Positions 1 through 9,006 are shown, counted from the stretch's first letter. The stretch: DNA of 64,000 nt from DATEOR01 sp046733475 (GCA_046733475.1 JBKPPF010000023.1:3630-67629), one strand, 5' to 3'. A program made the numbers and translations. Notes: generated from the sequence alone by a model not told the origin.

Positions 1-2
1 CC

Positions 3-776
3 AACCCCGACTCCTCGGGCCAGGTCGTCGTGGCACTGGACTGCGCGAACGAGCGGCGGCTCGGCCCGGAGATGGCTCTGCTCGAGAAGGCTCAGCTGGT
101 CGTGGACATCGACCACCACCACGACAACACGCGCTTCGGGAAGGTGAACCTGATCGTCGGCCACGCGTCGTCGACCGGCGAGATCCTCGCCGACGTCTTC
201 CGCGAGCTAGGCGTGAGCCTCACCCCGCAGATCGCCGAGGCGCTCTACATCGCCGTCGTGACCGACACAGGCCGCTTCCAGTACGCGAACACGACGGCCA
301 AGGCACTTCGTCTCGCCGCCGAGCTCGTGGAGGCGGGGGCCGACGTCCACCGCGTCTTCCAGGGCGTGTACGAGAACGTCGCGTTCGCCAAGCTCAAGCT
401 CGTCGCACGCGCGCTCGAGAACGCCGAGGTCTTCGAGGGAGGCCGCGTGGTCGTCTCCCATCTCGAGCGTGAGGACTTCGAACACGCGGCCGCGGAGGAA
501 CCGTATTCCGAGGGGATCATCGACTACCTGCGGGCGGTCGAGGGCACCGAGCTCGCAGCGCTGATCCGAGAACCGCCCACCGCCAACGGGCCGACGCACC
601 GGATCAGCCTACGGACGACCGAGGCGGACCTCGACGTCTCCGCGATCGCCCGCAAGAGCGGAGGCGGCGGCCATCGCCAGGCGGCCGGCTTCTCGAGCGA
701 AGCGAGCATCGAGGAGATCACGGAGTTCATCCGGCGCGAGTTCCTCGCGCAGGTGAACGGCAAAGAGCCCGGCTAG
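3..776 (+). CDS. nrnA: NrnA-type DHH/DHHA1 phosphoesterase (5' partial)
   Basis: The reading frame is open to the left edge, so the N-terminus lies outside the window. Visible are the DHH-family metal motif DIDHHHDNTRFG, the following VTDTGRFQYANTT block, and the C-terminal DHHA1 substrate-binding motif RKSGGGGHRQAAGF. This set defines the NrnA/PAP-phosphatase family, which degrades oligoribonucleotides (nanoRNA) and often dephosphorylates 3'-phosphoadenosine 5'-phosphate. It lies 12 nt before truB; in many Gram-positive genomes an rbfA-nrnA-truB-ribF order follows infB, so this is a ribosome/RNA-processing neighbourhood. Family assignment is firm; exact substrate is inference. Confidence 0.93.
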   Translation, partial: NPDSSGQVVVALDCANERRLGPEMALLEKAQLVVDIDHHHDNTRFGKVNLIVGHASSTGEILADVFRELGVSLTPQIAEALYIAVVTDTGRFQYANTTAKALRLAAELVEAGADVHRVFQGVYENVAFAKLKLVARALENAEVFEGGRVVVSHLEREDFEHAAAEEPYSEGIIDYLRAVEGTELAALIREPPTANGPTHRISLRTTEADLDVSAIARKSGGGGHRQAAGFSSEASIEEITEFIRREFLAQVNGKEPG

Positions 777-788
777 GGTTTGCGCCCC

Positions 789-1574
789 ATGCAGGGGCTC
801 GTCCTGGTCGACAAGCCGGCCGGCCCGTCGTCGTTCGCCGCCGTCCGGCAGCTGCGATCGCGCTACGGCGTCAAGGCGGGCCACGCAGGCACACTGGATC
901 CGCTTGCGAGCGGGCTTCTACTCGTCCTGCTGGGCTCCGCGACGCGACTCGCCCGTTACCTCGTCGGGCTCGACAAGCGCTACGAGACCGAGATTCGCCT
1001 TGGCCTGCGCACGACGACGGGGGACGGTGAGGGTGAGATCGTCGAGGAGCCTCCGCTCGCCTCGCTCGAGCAGATCGAGGCCCTCGAGGGCGAGATCGAG
1101 CTGCGCATTCCCCAGGCGTCCGCGGTGAGGATCGAGGGCGAGCGCGCCTACAAGCTGCAGCGGCGCGGCGTCGCCGTCGAGATGCCGATCCGCCGTTCGA
1201 CGATCCACGATCTGCGCGTCGTCCGCTACGAGCCGCCGCTCGTCGAGCTCGACCTGAAGGTCTCGAGCGGGACGTACATCCGCGCGATCGCCGACCAGCT
1301 CGGCGGGCACTGCCGGACGATCAGGCGGACGGCAGTCGGGCCGTTCGGCGTCGAAGACGCTGCCGAGGAAAACATCCTGACACCGCTCGCCGCCCTCGTA
1401 TCGCTTCCGGAACGGGGCCTGAGCGAGGAAGAAGCGGTCTCGATCCGCCAGGGACGCTCCATTCCGGGATCCGAGAAAGGCCCGGTTGCGCTGCACTTTG
1501 CGGGCCACCTCGTCGCTGTGGCGCAGGGAGACGGGCGCATTCTGAGACCCGAGACGGTGCTCCCGGCCGCATGA
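789..1574 (+). CDS. truB: tRNA pseudouridine(55) synthase TruB
   Basis: Makes pseudouridine 55 in the T-loop of tRNAs. The N-terminus MQGLVLVDKPAGPSS is the classic TruB opening, and GHAGTLDPLASGLL carries the catalytic aspartate of the GTLDPxA motif; the KRYE block follows. About 261 residues, slightly short for the family because the C-terminal PUA-like part is reduced. I chose the ATG at 789 over the in-frame TTG nine bases upstream because it gives the conserved N-terminus. The TGA stop overlaps the ATG of the next gene (ATGA), so the two are translationally coupled. Confidence 0.96.
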   Translation: MQGLVLVDKPAGPSSFAAVRQLRSRYGVKAGHAGTLDPLASGLLLVLLGSATRLARYLVGLDKRYETEIRLGLRTTTGDGEGEIVEEPPLASLEQIEALEGEIELRIPQASAVRIEGERAYKLQRRGVAVEMPIRRSTIHDLRVVRYEPPLVELDLKVSSGTYIRAIADQLGGHCRTIRRTAVGPFGVEDAAEENILTPLAALVSLPERGLSEEEAVSIRQGRSIPGSEKGPVALHFAGHLVAVAQGDGRILRPETVLPAA

Positions 1575-2806
1575 GGCTCCTTCGGGGGGCGGACTTCCGC
1601 AACCTATGGCTCGGCGAGACCGTGTCGCTTTTCGGCGACCAGGTCACGCTCATCGCGCTGCCGCTCGCCGCAGTACTCGTCCTGCACGCCGACGCTGCCG
1701 AGATGGGCTACCTGACCGCAGCGGCGCTCATCCCGCACCTGCTCTTCTCGCTTCCGGCAGGCGCCTGGCTGGAACGCGTGGAGCGGAGGCGCTGGCTCAT
1801 GATCGCCTCCGACATCGCGAGGGGCGGCCTCCTCGCCAGCATCCCGATCGCCTATGCCCTCGACGCGCTCACGTTCGGGCAGCTCTACGCGGTCGCATTT
1901 CTCACGGGAACGTTCGCGGTCATCTTCGACATCTCCCACATGACGCTCTACGTCGCCGTCACGAAACGGGAGGACTACGTCGAGGCGAACTCGCTCCTGA
2001 ACGGAAGCCGAGCCTTCTCGTACGTCGCCGGCCCGAGCGTGGGGGGCATCCTCGTCCAGATTCTGAGCGCGCCCGCCGCGTTGCTGCTGGACGCGCTCTC
2101 CTTCCTTGCATCGACTTTCTTCCTGGGCCGAATCAGGGCTCCGGAGCCTCCGCTCGAGCCCGCCGAGGGCAGCATGTGGGCTCAGATGAAGGAGGGGATG
2201 CGCTTCATCCTCGGACACAGCATCCTGCGGCCGTTGCTCGCGTCGGTGGCGACGCTCAACTTCTTCAACTTCGTCTTCGCGGCACTCTTCATCCTCTATG
2301 CGACCCGCGAGCTGCACGTCCGCTCGGGGACGCTCGGGATCGTCCTCGGCGCGGGCGCGATCGGCGGCCTCCTGGGGGCTGCCGCAGCCGGGCGCCTGAC
2401 CCGTCGCTTCGGGATCGGCCCCGTCTTCGTCTTCGGGATGGTGCTCTTTCCGGCACCGCTTCTGCTCGTCCCCCTGGCGGGTGGCCCCAAGACCGCCGTG
2501 CTCGCCATGCTCTTCACCGCCGAGTTTCTCTCTGGGCTAGGCGTCATGATCCTGGACATCAGCGCTGGAGCGATCATCACCGCCCTCACTCCACACCGGC
2601 TGCGGTCACGGTCGACCGGCGCTCTGCGCTTCGTCAACTACGGCGTGCGGCCCCTCGGCGCGCTCGTGGGAGGCGCGCTCGGCGCGGCCTTCGGTCTGCG
2701 CCCGACCCTGTGGTTCGCTGCGGCCGCCGGCGTCCTCGGAGTTTTGTGGCTCGTCCCTTCGCCCGTTCCGAGGCTCCTGGAGCTTCCGGAGGAGGACCCC
2801 GCGTGA
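1571..2806 (+). CDS. Major facilitator superfamily transporter (drug-efflux type)
   Basis: A 411-residue polytopic membrane protein with about 12 hydrophobic segments. The opening (LRGADFRNLWLGETVSLFGD) and the 'ERVERRRWLM' loop after helix 2 resemble the MFS_3/enterobactin-exporter-like group, annotated as efflux proteins in actinobacteria. The substrate cannot be read from sequence. It starts inside the truB stop codon (ATGA) and its own TGA overlaps the ribF start (GTGA), so it is embedded in a truB-MFS-ribF operon; this position looks like an insertion into an otherwise conserved truB-ribF pair. Confidence 0.88.
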   Translation: MRLLRGADFRNLWLGETVSLFGDQVTLIALPLAAVLVLHADAAEMGYLTAAALIPHLLFSLPAGAWLERVERRRWLMIASDIARGGLLASIPIAYALDALTFGQLYAVAFLTGTFAVIFDISHMTLYVAVTKREDYVEANSLLNGSRAFSYVAGPSVGGILVQILSAPAALLLDALSFLASTFFLGRIRAPEPPLEPAEGSMWAQMKEGMRFILGHSILRPLLASVATLNFFNFVFAALFILYATRELHVRSGTLGIVLGAGAIGGLLGAAAAGRLTRRFGIGPVFVFGMVLFPAPLLLVPLAGGPKTAVLAMLFTAEFLSGLGVMILDISAGAIITALTPHRLRSRSTGALRFVNYGVRPLGALVGGALGAAFGLRPTLWFAAAAGVLGVLWLVPSPVPRLLELPEEDPA

Positions 2807-3669
2807 GTGTCGCGCGCTCGCCGGCCGAGCTCGAGCCCATCGACCGTGCCGTCGCCATCGGGACCTTCGACGGGGTGCACCGCGGTCACCGCGCGGCGAT
2901 CGAGGCGACGAAGGCGGCCGGGCTCCGCTCCACCGTCGTGACCTTCGATCCGCATCCGCGGCTCGTGCTCGGCTACGACGTCCAGCTTCTGACGACGCTG
3001 CGCCGGCGCATCGAGCTCATCGAGGAGACGGGCCCTGGCGACATTCTCGTGGTCGAGTTCACCCAGGCGTTGAGCCTGCTCGAGCCGGAGGAATTCGTGG
3101 CCCGGATCCTCGAGCCGATCGGGACGAAAGCCATCGTCGCGGCGGAGACATTCCGCTTCGGGCGCGGACGGAAGGGAGATGTCGCGCTCCTCAACCGTCT
3201 CGGGCTCGAGGTCGTCGACGTGCCGCTCGTCGAAGGCGTGTCATCGAGCCGGATCCGCGAGCTCCTCGCCGCGGGGGAGATGCGCGAGGCCGCCGCGCTC
3301 CTCGGCCGGCCGCACGAGCTGGAAGGCACGGTCGTCTCGGGCGACCAACGCGGCGGGATGCTCGGGTTCCCGACCGCGAACCTCGCCGTCGAGCCGCACC
3401 TCCTCGTACCGGCGTACGGGATCTATGCGGGCGCCGCCCTGGGCGGGCGGGCGGCGATCTCGATCGGGGTCAACCCGCATTACGGCGGGAACGAGCGCCG
3501 GATCGAGGCCTTTCTCCTCGATTTCGAGGGGGACCTCTACGGCAAGGAGCTCGGAATCGAGGTCTGGGAGCGGCTTCGCGACGAGCGCGCCTTCACGAGC
3601 GAGGACGAGCTGGTGCGCCAGATCGCGCTCGACGTCGAGGCCACACGCGCGGCGATTCGACCGAGTTAA
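2803..3669 (+). CDS. ribF: Bifunctional riboflavin kinase/FAD synthetase RibF
   Basis: Phosphorylates riboflavin to FMN and adenylylates FMN to FAD. The N-terminal nucleotidyltransferase domain shows AIGTFDGVHRGH and VVTFDPHPRLVLG (residues about 15-60), and the C-terminal kinase domain shows GDQRGGMLGFPTANL (about residue 180), the flavokinase signature. About 288 residues, a little under the usual 300-310. Start is the GTG at 2803, which overlaps the MFS stop as GTGA; the long open frame upstream of it is antisense-like noise across the MFS gene. Followed by a 37-bp gap to a small zinc-ribbon gene. Confidence 0.95.
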   Translation: MSVARSPAELEPIDRAVAIGTFDGVHRGHRAAIEATKAAGLRSTVVTFDPHPRLVLGYDVQLLTTLRRRIELIEETGPGDILVVEFTQALSLLEPEEFVARILEPIGTKAIVAAETFRFGRGRKGDVALLNRLGLEVVDVPLVEGVSSSRIRELLAAGEMREAAALLGRPHELEGTVVSGDQRGGMLGFPTANLAVEPHLLVPAYGIYAGAALGGRAAISIGVNPHYGGNERRIEAFLLDFEGDLYGKELGIEVWERLRDERAFTSEDELVRQIALDVEATRAAIRPS

Positions 3670-3706
3670 CGCAAGTTTTCGCCGGTTCTCGGCATCTCTC
3701 TAGGTA

Positions 3707-3934
3707 ATGAACCGGCTTCATCTGCTTTCGCCCGTCCGCTGCCTGGCCTGTGGAATCGTCTATCCCAAGCCTTCGTCGCTCGGGACCGCGGAATCGAACC
3801 CCGGCTGTCCCCGCTGCGGTTACGTGGGCTGGGTGCCCGCCGAACAGGACGAGGACGGCGAGGTCATTGAAGGGTCAGGGCTTTCCCGCTCCTTCGCGGA
3901 TCTGCCGCTCCGCCGCTTCTGGCAAGCAGGCTGA
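3707..3934 (+). CDS. Small zinc-ribbon protein
   Basis: 75 residues with two CxxC knuckles (CLAC near residue 12 and CPRC near residue 35), consistent with a single structural zinc ribbon; no other domain. The C-terminal half is acidic and then basic. Similar short zinc-ribbon proteins are scattered in actinobacteria without known function. Its last 71 bp overlap the 3' end of the convergent gamma-glutamyltransferase gene, which is unusual but tolerable. No good Shine-Dalgarno is seen before the ATG. Function unknown. Confidence 0.7.
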   Translation: MNRLHLLSPVRCLACGIVYPKPSSLGTAESNPGCPRCGYVGWVPAEQDEDGEVIEGSGLSRSFADLPLRRFWQAG

Positions 3935-5270
3935 CCCCGCCGAAGTAGTGGTGGATGGCGCTGAAGCGCCTGACGTCGTAGCCCGCTTCTTCGAGCGCTG
4001 CGAGAGCCTCCTCCTCGAAGCCCGGCTCGATTCGCACGATCTCGCCCGCTGAATGAAGGCGCGGCCGGTCTACGGCCTCCTGCGGAGCAAGGCCCTCGTC
4101 GAGGATTCCGCTCAGCACCTGGACGAGCGCCGGGCGAAGGCGCGTCCCGCCGGCGGAGCCGGCCGCCACCGCGAGGCCGTCGTCGTCGAGGACGAGGGTG
4201 GGGGACATCATGCTCTCCATTCGCGTGCCGGGCGCGAGCGGGAGCACGTGCAGGTCGACCTCGCCGAGCATGCTGTTCAGGTGCACGTCCAGGCCCGGGA
4301 GGAAGTCGCCCGAGCCGAGCCCGAGGCTCGTCGTGAGGACGCACGCATTCCCCTCCCGGTCGACTGCGACGAGATTGGTCGTGTCGCCGATCTGCTCGCC
4401 GTGCCCGCTATAGGGCGGCGCCTCGAGCACGCGCGCGAGCGTGAGGACGCGCTCGGCAGGCTTCGTCCCGCGCAATGACGGCAGCGCCGACAGCGTCGTG
4501 ACGAGGTGCGACAGGCCGCCCCGCGTGAGAACGCGGTAGCCGAGGTACTCGGTCTCGACCGGATCGAGCCAAAGAGGTTCGTAAGCGGCGAGGTCTTCCA
4601 TCGACACAGGGCCCTCGCGCTCGTGCATGAGCGCGACGAGGGTCTCCGCGACCGTCCCGTCGTAGAACGTGCGCGCTCCCTCGTCCCGCAGGAGCTCGAG
4701 CGCGTTTGCGAGCCCGGGCTGGTCCAGGCGGTCGCCTGTGTGCAGAAGCTCACCGGCGGGCGCGTAAATGCGGGCGCCCTCGTGAAGAGTCATGACCGGC
4801 GCGAGCATCGCCAGGCACTCTGCGTGGGCACGGGGCATGTGGACACCCGAGCGTGCGAGCTCGAGCGCCGGCGCCACGAGGCGCTCCCACTCGAGTCTCC
4901 CGTGGTTCCGCCACAGCTCTCCGAGGCCGGCCGGCACTCCTGGTACCGCGCAGGAGGCGATGCCGACCTGGTAGTGGACGATCTCGTTCCCGAACGGGAT
5001 CCCGATGTCCTCGAGCGGCGCGACGGCGCGTTCGGGATGGCGACGCGGGACCGTCACGAAGAAGTCGAGAAGTTGCGCCTCACCGCTCGCTGCCTCGTAC
5101 CAGATCGCGTGCCCTCCGCCGGCAAGTCCCGTCATGACCGTTTCGGCCACGCACGAGGCGAGCGAGGCCGCGACGGCCGCGTCCGCAGCGGTCCCGCCCT
5201 CCTCGAGAATGCGGAAACCCGCTTCGGCAGTGGCCGGATGGCCTGCTGCAACCCCGGGAGGCAGAAACAC
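3864..5270 (-). CDS. Gamma-glutamyltransferase family protein
   Basis: N-terminal nucleophile hydrolase of the gamma-glutamyltranspeptidase family, which cleaves gamma-glutamyl bonds (e.g. glutathione) or acylates/deacylates related substrates. The N-terminal GHPATAEAGFRILEEGG block and the small-subunit start DTTNLVAVDREGN, whose threonine would be the autoprocessing nucleophile, are visible. At about 468 residues it is shorter than typical GGT (530-580) and has no evident signal peptide from the chosen GTG start (5270). That start leaves only 19 bp to rpsO; a longer form would overlap rpsO. Substrate is not predictable. Confidence 0.86.
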   Translation of the reverse strand: MFLPPGVAAGHPATAEAGFRILEEGGTAADAAVAASLASCVAETVMTGLAGGGHAIWYEAASGEAQLLDFFVTVPRRHPERAVAPLEDIGIPFGNEIVHYQVGIASCAVPGVPAGLGELWRNHGRLEWERLVAPALELARSGVHMPRAHAECLAMLAPVMTLHEGARIYAPAGELLHTGDRLDQPGLANALELLRDEGARTFYDGTVAETLVALMHEREGPVSMEDLAAYEPLWLDPVETEYLGYRVLTRGGLSHLVTTLSALPSLRGTKPAERVLTLARVLEAPPYSGHGEQIGDTTNLVAVDREGNACVLTTSLGLGSGDFLPGLDVHLNSMLGEVDLHVLPLAPGTRMESMMSPTLVLDDDGLAVAAGSAGGTRLRPALVQVLSGILDEGLAPQEAVDRPRLHSAGEIVRIEPGFEEEALAALEEAGYDVRRFSAIHHYFGGVSLLARSGGAADPRRSGKALTLQ

Positions 5271-5276
5271 GTTTGC

Positions 5277-5282
5277 TAGCCT
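5277..5282 (+). promoter_or_regulatory. -10 box of a leaderless rpsO promoter
   Basis: TAGCCT (TANNNT) ends 7 nt before the rpsO ATG, so transcription would begin at or next to the A of the start codon. No Shine-Dalgarno precedes rpsO, which fits leaderless translation. Confidence 0.55.
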
Positions 5283-5289
5283 ACGGCGA

Positions 5290-5559
5290 ATGGCTCTCAC
5301 CAAAGAAGCCAAGAGAGAAGTCGTCGCCGGACACGGCCGAAGCGATGCGGACACGGGCTCGTCCCGGGTCCAGGTCGCCCTTTTGTCGCGCCGAATCGAC
5401 GAGCTGACCGAGCATCTCCGTACGCACCGGAAGGATCATCACTCCCGCCGCGGATTGCTCAAGCTGGTCGGACGCCGTCGGCGGCTGCTCAACTACCTGC
5501 AGAAGCGCGACCTGGAGGGCTACCGAAGCCTGATCAAGGACCTCGGACTGCGCCGCTAG
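5290..5559 (+). CDS. rpsO: 30S ribosomal protein S15
   Basis: 89 residues, the normal S15 length, with the hallmark stretches GSSRVQVALLSRRI, LRTHRKDHHSRRGL and RRRRLLNYL. S15 binds 16S rRNA early in 30S assembly. Start ATG at 5290 gives the standard MALTKEAK N-terminus. The gene is followed after 104 bp by pnp, the widely conserved rpsO-pnp arrangement, with a large leader stem-loop between them. Confidence 0.98.
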   Translation: MALTKEAKREVVAGHGRSDADTGSSRVQVALLSRRIDELTEHLRTHRKDHHSRRGLLKLVGRRRRLLNYLQKRDLEGYRSLIKDLGLRR

Positions 5560-5582
5560 GTCGAGAGAAGCCGGGGGGAGCC

Positions 5583-5637
5583 GGTGGAAGTTTGAGGGAG
5601 CCCCGCGAAGCGGTTGCCTCAAACCTCCGCCTCCACC
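5583..5637 (+). promoter_or_regulatory. pnp leader stem-loop
   Basis: Between rpsO and pnp the sequence folds as a long imperfect hairpin. The core 8-bp stem GTTTGAGG (5590-5597) pairs with CCTCAAAC (5617-5624). Inside it is a small CCGC-GAA-GCGG hairpin (5603-5613), and outside GGTGGA (5583-5588) pairs with TCCACC (5632-5637). No T-run follows, so it is not an obvious intrinsic terminator. In E. coli a pnp leader hairpin is cut by RNase III and mediates PNPase autoregulation; a similar role here is inference. Confidence 0.6.
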
Positions 5638-5663
5638 TCCCAGAGGAAAGAGAGGCAAGACAT

Positions 5664-8150
5664 ATGAGCACCATGGTTTCCGGTAAGTCGACGGTGACCG
5701 TCACCGTCGGCCGGGACGACATGAGCTTCGAGACCGGGAAGCTCGCCAAGCAGGCCGACGGAGCCGTTGTTGTTCGCTCCGGCGACACGATGGTCCTCGC
5801 GACCGCGCAAGGGCGGACGGAGGCGCGCGAAGGCGCGGACTTCTTCCCGCTCACCGTGGACGTCGAGGAACGGATGTACGCGGCCGGGAAGATCCCCGGC
5901 GGCTTCTTCAAGCGCGAGGGGCGCCCGACCGAGAAGGCGATCCTCACCGCGCGCATGATCGACCGCCCGATCCGGCCGCTCTGGCCAAAGGGCTTCACGA
6001 ACGAGGTGCAGGTCATCTGCACGACGCTTTCGGCCGACCTCATCACCCCGCACGACATCCTCGCGATCAACGGCGCCTCCGCGGCCCTCATGATCTCGCC
6101 GCTCCCCTTCAAGGGGCCGGTGGGCGCCGTGCGGATCGGCCTGATCGACGGCCAGCTCGTCATCAACCCAAGCCTTCCCGCGCTCGAAGAGGAGTCGACG
6201 ATGGACCTCATCGTCGTCGGCACGAAGGAGGGCCTGACGATGGTCGAGGCCGGCGCCGAGGAGGTGCCCGAGGAATTGCTCCTCGAGGCGCTCGAGCTCG
6301 CGCACGCCGAGATCAAGAAGCTCTGCGAGGCACAAGAAGAGCTCCAGCGCGAGGTTGGTAAGCCGAAGTGGATCGACCCCGAGGTCGACGCCGAGATCAC
6401 AGGCCACGCCGACCGCATCCGCGAGCGAATCGCCGCAGACGGCCTCAGGGAGGCTGCCGCGGCCATCGAGGAGATCGGGGCTGAGCTGGCCTCGCCGCTC
6501 ACGATGGACTCCACCGAGGAGGACATCGTCCGCGAGATGCAGGTGCGTTCCAGCCTCGACATGCTGCTCGAGACACTTCGCCTCGAGGCGACGGTCGAGT
6601 CGGTCCGCGAGCAGTACGGCGAAGAGCTTCGTGCGCTGACCGAGGCCGAGCAAGACTCCAAGCAGCTCAAGTCCGCGAAGCGGCACCTGCTCTTCGACCG
6701 GATCATCGAAGAGCTCCAGCTTCCCTTCCCGGTCGGCCCGGCCACCGTCGAGGGCGAGGCCCCGACAGTCAAGGACGGCCTCACGAAGCAGTTCGTGAAA
6801 AAGGCCGCTGAGTCCATCTACAAGCAGCTCGTCCGCGAGAAGATCGCGGTCGACAAGCGGCGTCCGGACGGGCGCGGCACGGAAGAGATCCGGCCGATCG
6901 ACTGCGAAGTGGGAGTCTCCCCGCGCACGCACGGCTCGGCGCTCTTCACCCGCGGCCAGACCCAGATCATGACGCTGCTCACGCTCGGCACCGCCAAGGA
7001 GGGGCAGCGGATCGACGACCTCTCCCTCGAGTCCGAGCGTCGCTACATGCACCACTACAACTTCCCGCCCTACTCGGTCGGGGAGACGGGCTTCATGCGG
7101 GGCCCCAAGCGCCGCGACATCGGCCACGGCGCACTTGCGCAGCGTGCGCTCGAGCCGATGATCCCGCAGCTCGACGAGTTCCCGTACACGATCCGGCTCG
7201 TCTCGGAGACTCTCGAGTCGAACGGGTCGTCCTCGATGGGATCGGTCTGCGGCTCGACCCTCGCGCTGATGGACGCCGGCGTGCCGATCAAGGCACCGAT
7301 CGGCGGCATCGCCATGGGCCTCGTCAAGGAGGGCGACGACTACGTCATCCTCACCGACATCCAGGGCGCCGAGGATCACCTCGGTGACATGGACTTCAAG
7401 GTCGCCGGCTCGCGCGACGGTATCACCGCACTCCAGATGGACATCAAGATCACCGGCGTCACGCAGGAGATCATGCGGAACGCCCTCGATCAGGCGAAGC
7501 GGGCGCGCGAGTTCATCCTCGACAAGATGGCCGAGGCGATCTCCGAGACCCGTACGGAGCTCTCCGAGCACGCGCCGCGGATCACGACGGTCAAGATCGA
7601 CCCGGAGCAGATCGGGCTCGTCATCGGCAAGGGCGGCGAGACCATCCGTTCGCTCGAGTCCGATTACGAAGTGCAGATCGACATCGAGGAGGACGGGACG
7701 ATCCTCATTTACGCGATCGACGGCCCGAAGGCCGAGGCCGCGATCGCAGCGATCCAGGCCCTCACGAAGGAGCCAGAGGTCGGCGACGAGTACACCGGCA
7801 AGGTCGTGAAGACGACCGACTTCGGCGCCTTTGTCGAGCTGAAGAAGGGCACCGACGGCCTGCTGCACGTCTCGAACGTGGGGCCCGGCCGGGTCGCGCA
7901 CATCGAGGACGTGATCAGCCGCGGCGACGTCCTCGACGTCAAGGTGGCCGAGGTCGACAAGGCTCGCGGCCGGATCGGCCTCAAGCTCGTCGCCAAGCAC
8001 GAGGACGGTGGGCTCGTTCAGCCCGAGGAGCTCATCGAGCGCGCGAAGTCGGCTCCGCCGCGGGAACGCGAGGAGCGTCCTCGGAACGACGACCGCCGAG
8101 GCGGACGAGACCGCGGACGCCGTGACCGCGGCCCGCGCCGCGAAAGCTAG
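5664..8150 (+). CDS. pnp: Polyribonucleotide nucleotidyltransferase (PNPase)
   Basis: Phosphorolytic 3'-5' exoribonuclease. Domain order: RNase PH-1 (about 12-145), an all-helical linker, RNase PH-2 (about 390-610), a KH domain with VIGKGGETIR, and an S1 domain (GKVVKTTDFGAFVEL). A basic RG-rich tail follows (GGRDRGRRDRGPRR), common in actinobacterial PNPases. 828 residues. The ATG at 5664 follows a purine-rich ribosome site and gives the expected N-terminus; the open frame extends upstream through the leader hairpin but is not needed. The 3' end overlaps the convergent EamA gene by 119 bp. Confidence 0.98.
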   Translation: MSTMVSGKSTVTVTVGRDDMSFETGKLAKQADGAVVVRSGDTMVLATAQGRTEAREGADFFPLTVDVEERMYAAGKIPGGFFKREGRPTEKAILTARMIDRPIRPLWPKGFTNEVQVICTTLSADLITPHDILAINGASAALMISPLPFKGPVGAVRIGLIDGQLVINPSLPALEEESTMDLIVVGTKEGLTMVEAGAEEVPEELLLEALELAHAEIKKLCEAQEELQREVGKPKWIDPEVDAEITGHADRIRERIAADGLREAAAAIEEIGAELASPLTMDSTEEDIVREMQVRSSLDMLLETLRLEATVESVREQYGEELRALTEAEQDSKQLKSAKRHLLFDRIIEELQLPFPVGPATVEGEAPTVKDGLTKQFVKKAAESIYKQLVREKIAVDKRRPDGRGTEEIRPIDCEVGVSPRTHGSALFTRGQTQIMTLLTLGTAKEGQRIDDLSLESERRYMHHYNFPPYSVGETGFMRGPKRRDIGHGALAQRALEPMIPQLDEFPYTIRLVSETLESNGSSSMGSVCGSTLALMDAGVPIKAPIGGIAMGLVKEGDDYVILTDIQGAEDHLGDMDFKVAGSRDGITALQMDIKITGVTQEIMRNALDQAKRAREFILDKMAEAISETRTELSEHAPRITTVKIDPEQIGLVIGKGGETIRSLESDYEVQIDIEEDGTILIYAIDGPKAEAAIAAIQALTKEPEVGDEYTGKVVKTTDFGAFVELKKGTDGLLHVSNVGPGRVAHIEDVISRGDVLDVKVAEVDKARGRIGLKLVAKHEDGGLVQPEELIERAKSAPPREREERPRNDDRRGGRDRGRRDRGPRRES

Positions 8151-9006
8151 CCAGCGCGACCCCTCCGACGATCAGGAGCCCGCCGGCGGCGATCCACGCC
8201 GTCACGGGCTCCTCGAGCGTCACTGCGCCGGAGAGGACGGCCAGCGCCGGGATGGCGTAGGTGGCCGTGACCGCCCGCGTGGGCCCGAAGGCCCGCAGGC
8301 CGATGTTCCACGCCATGTAGCCCAGGAGCGTCGAGAAGATCCCGAGGTAGAGGATCAGTGCGAGGTCGCCTGCCGAGAGCGACGTCGCGCCGGAGACGTC
8401 GGAGCTCGCGAAGATCGGGAGCAGGCCGGCGGTTCCGATCAGGCTGGTCGCCGCGGTCAGCGCGAGGAGGTCGTAGCGCGTGAAGAGCGGCTTCAGGAGC
8501 ACGTTGTAGAGCGCGAAGGAAAGCGGCGCGCCGACCACGATCAACGGTCCCTTGCGCCCGTCGAGCGAGAACTCGTCGCCCGAGCCGAGGCCGACGACAA
8601 CGACGACTCCCGCGAATGCGACGGCGAGACCCAGCGCGACGCGCATGCTGAAACGCTCGAGCCCGAACGCGATTGCGAGCGCCATGGTGAGCGCGGGGGA
8701 GAGAGCGACGATCAGCGCCGCGATGCCGGAGGACGTGGACTGTTCGCCGAGGTTCAGCGAGAGGTGGTAGCCGGCGACGATGACGACGCCGGCGACGAAC
8801 ACACGGGTCGCGTCGCGACGGTTCAGTCCGCGAAGGCCGCCCGCGCGCCAGACGAGGAACACGAACCCCGGCGCGGCGATGAGGTAGCGGGCGAGGGCGA
8901 TCTGCTCGGCGCCGATCCCGTGGTCGAGAAGCGCCTTGATGACGGAGAACGCCGAGGCCCAGACGACGATGACGGCCGCGAACGAGAGCCTCGGAAATCG
9001 CTGCAC
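8032..9006 (-). CDS. EamA/DMT family transporter
   Basis: 324 residues with ten hydrophobic helices arranged as two EamA repeats; the second repeat contains GPLIVVGAPLSFALYNV and LIYLG-like helices typical of the drug/metabolite transporter superfamily (10-TMS RhaT/YdcZ-like exporters). The C-terminal tail after the last helix is basic and is encoded entirely within the 3' end of pnp (119-bp convergent overlap), so the tail may not be functionally constrained. GTG start at 9006; a TTATAG element sits 6 nt before it. Substrate unknown. Confidence 0.88.
   Translation of the reverse strand: MQRFPRLSFAAVIVVWASAFSVIKALLDHGIGAEQIALARYLIAAPGFVFLVWRAGGLRGLNRRDATRVFVAGVVIVAGYHLSLNLGEQSTSSGIAALIVALSPALTMALAIAFGLERFSMRVALGLAVAFAGVVVVVGLGSGDEFSLDGRKGPLIVVGAPLSFALYNVLLKPLFTRYDLLALTAATSLIGTAGLLPIFASSDVSGATSLSAGDLALILYLGIFSTLLGYMAWNIGLRAFGPTRAVTATYAIPALAVLSGAVTLEEPVTAWIAAGGLLIVGGVALASFRGAGRGHGVRGLVRLGGRRSEDAPRVPAAEPTSRAR

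Noticed and set aside
5619..8000. 793-codon open frame antisense to pnp
   Set aside because: High GC at third positions leaves the antisense frame open; its translation is Asp/Leu/Arg/His-rich noise with no family, while pnp on the other strand is unmistakable.
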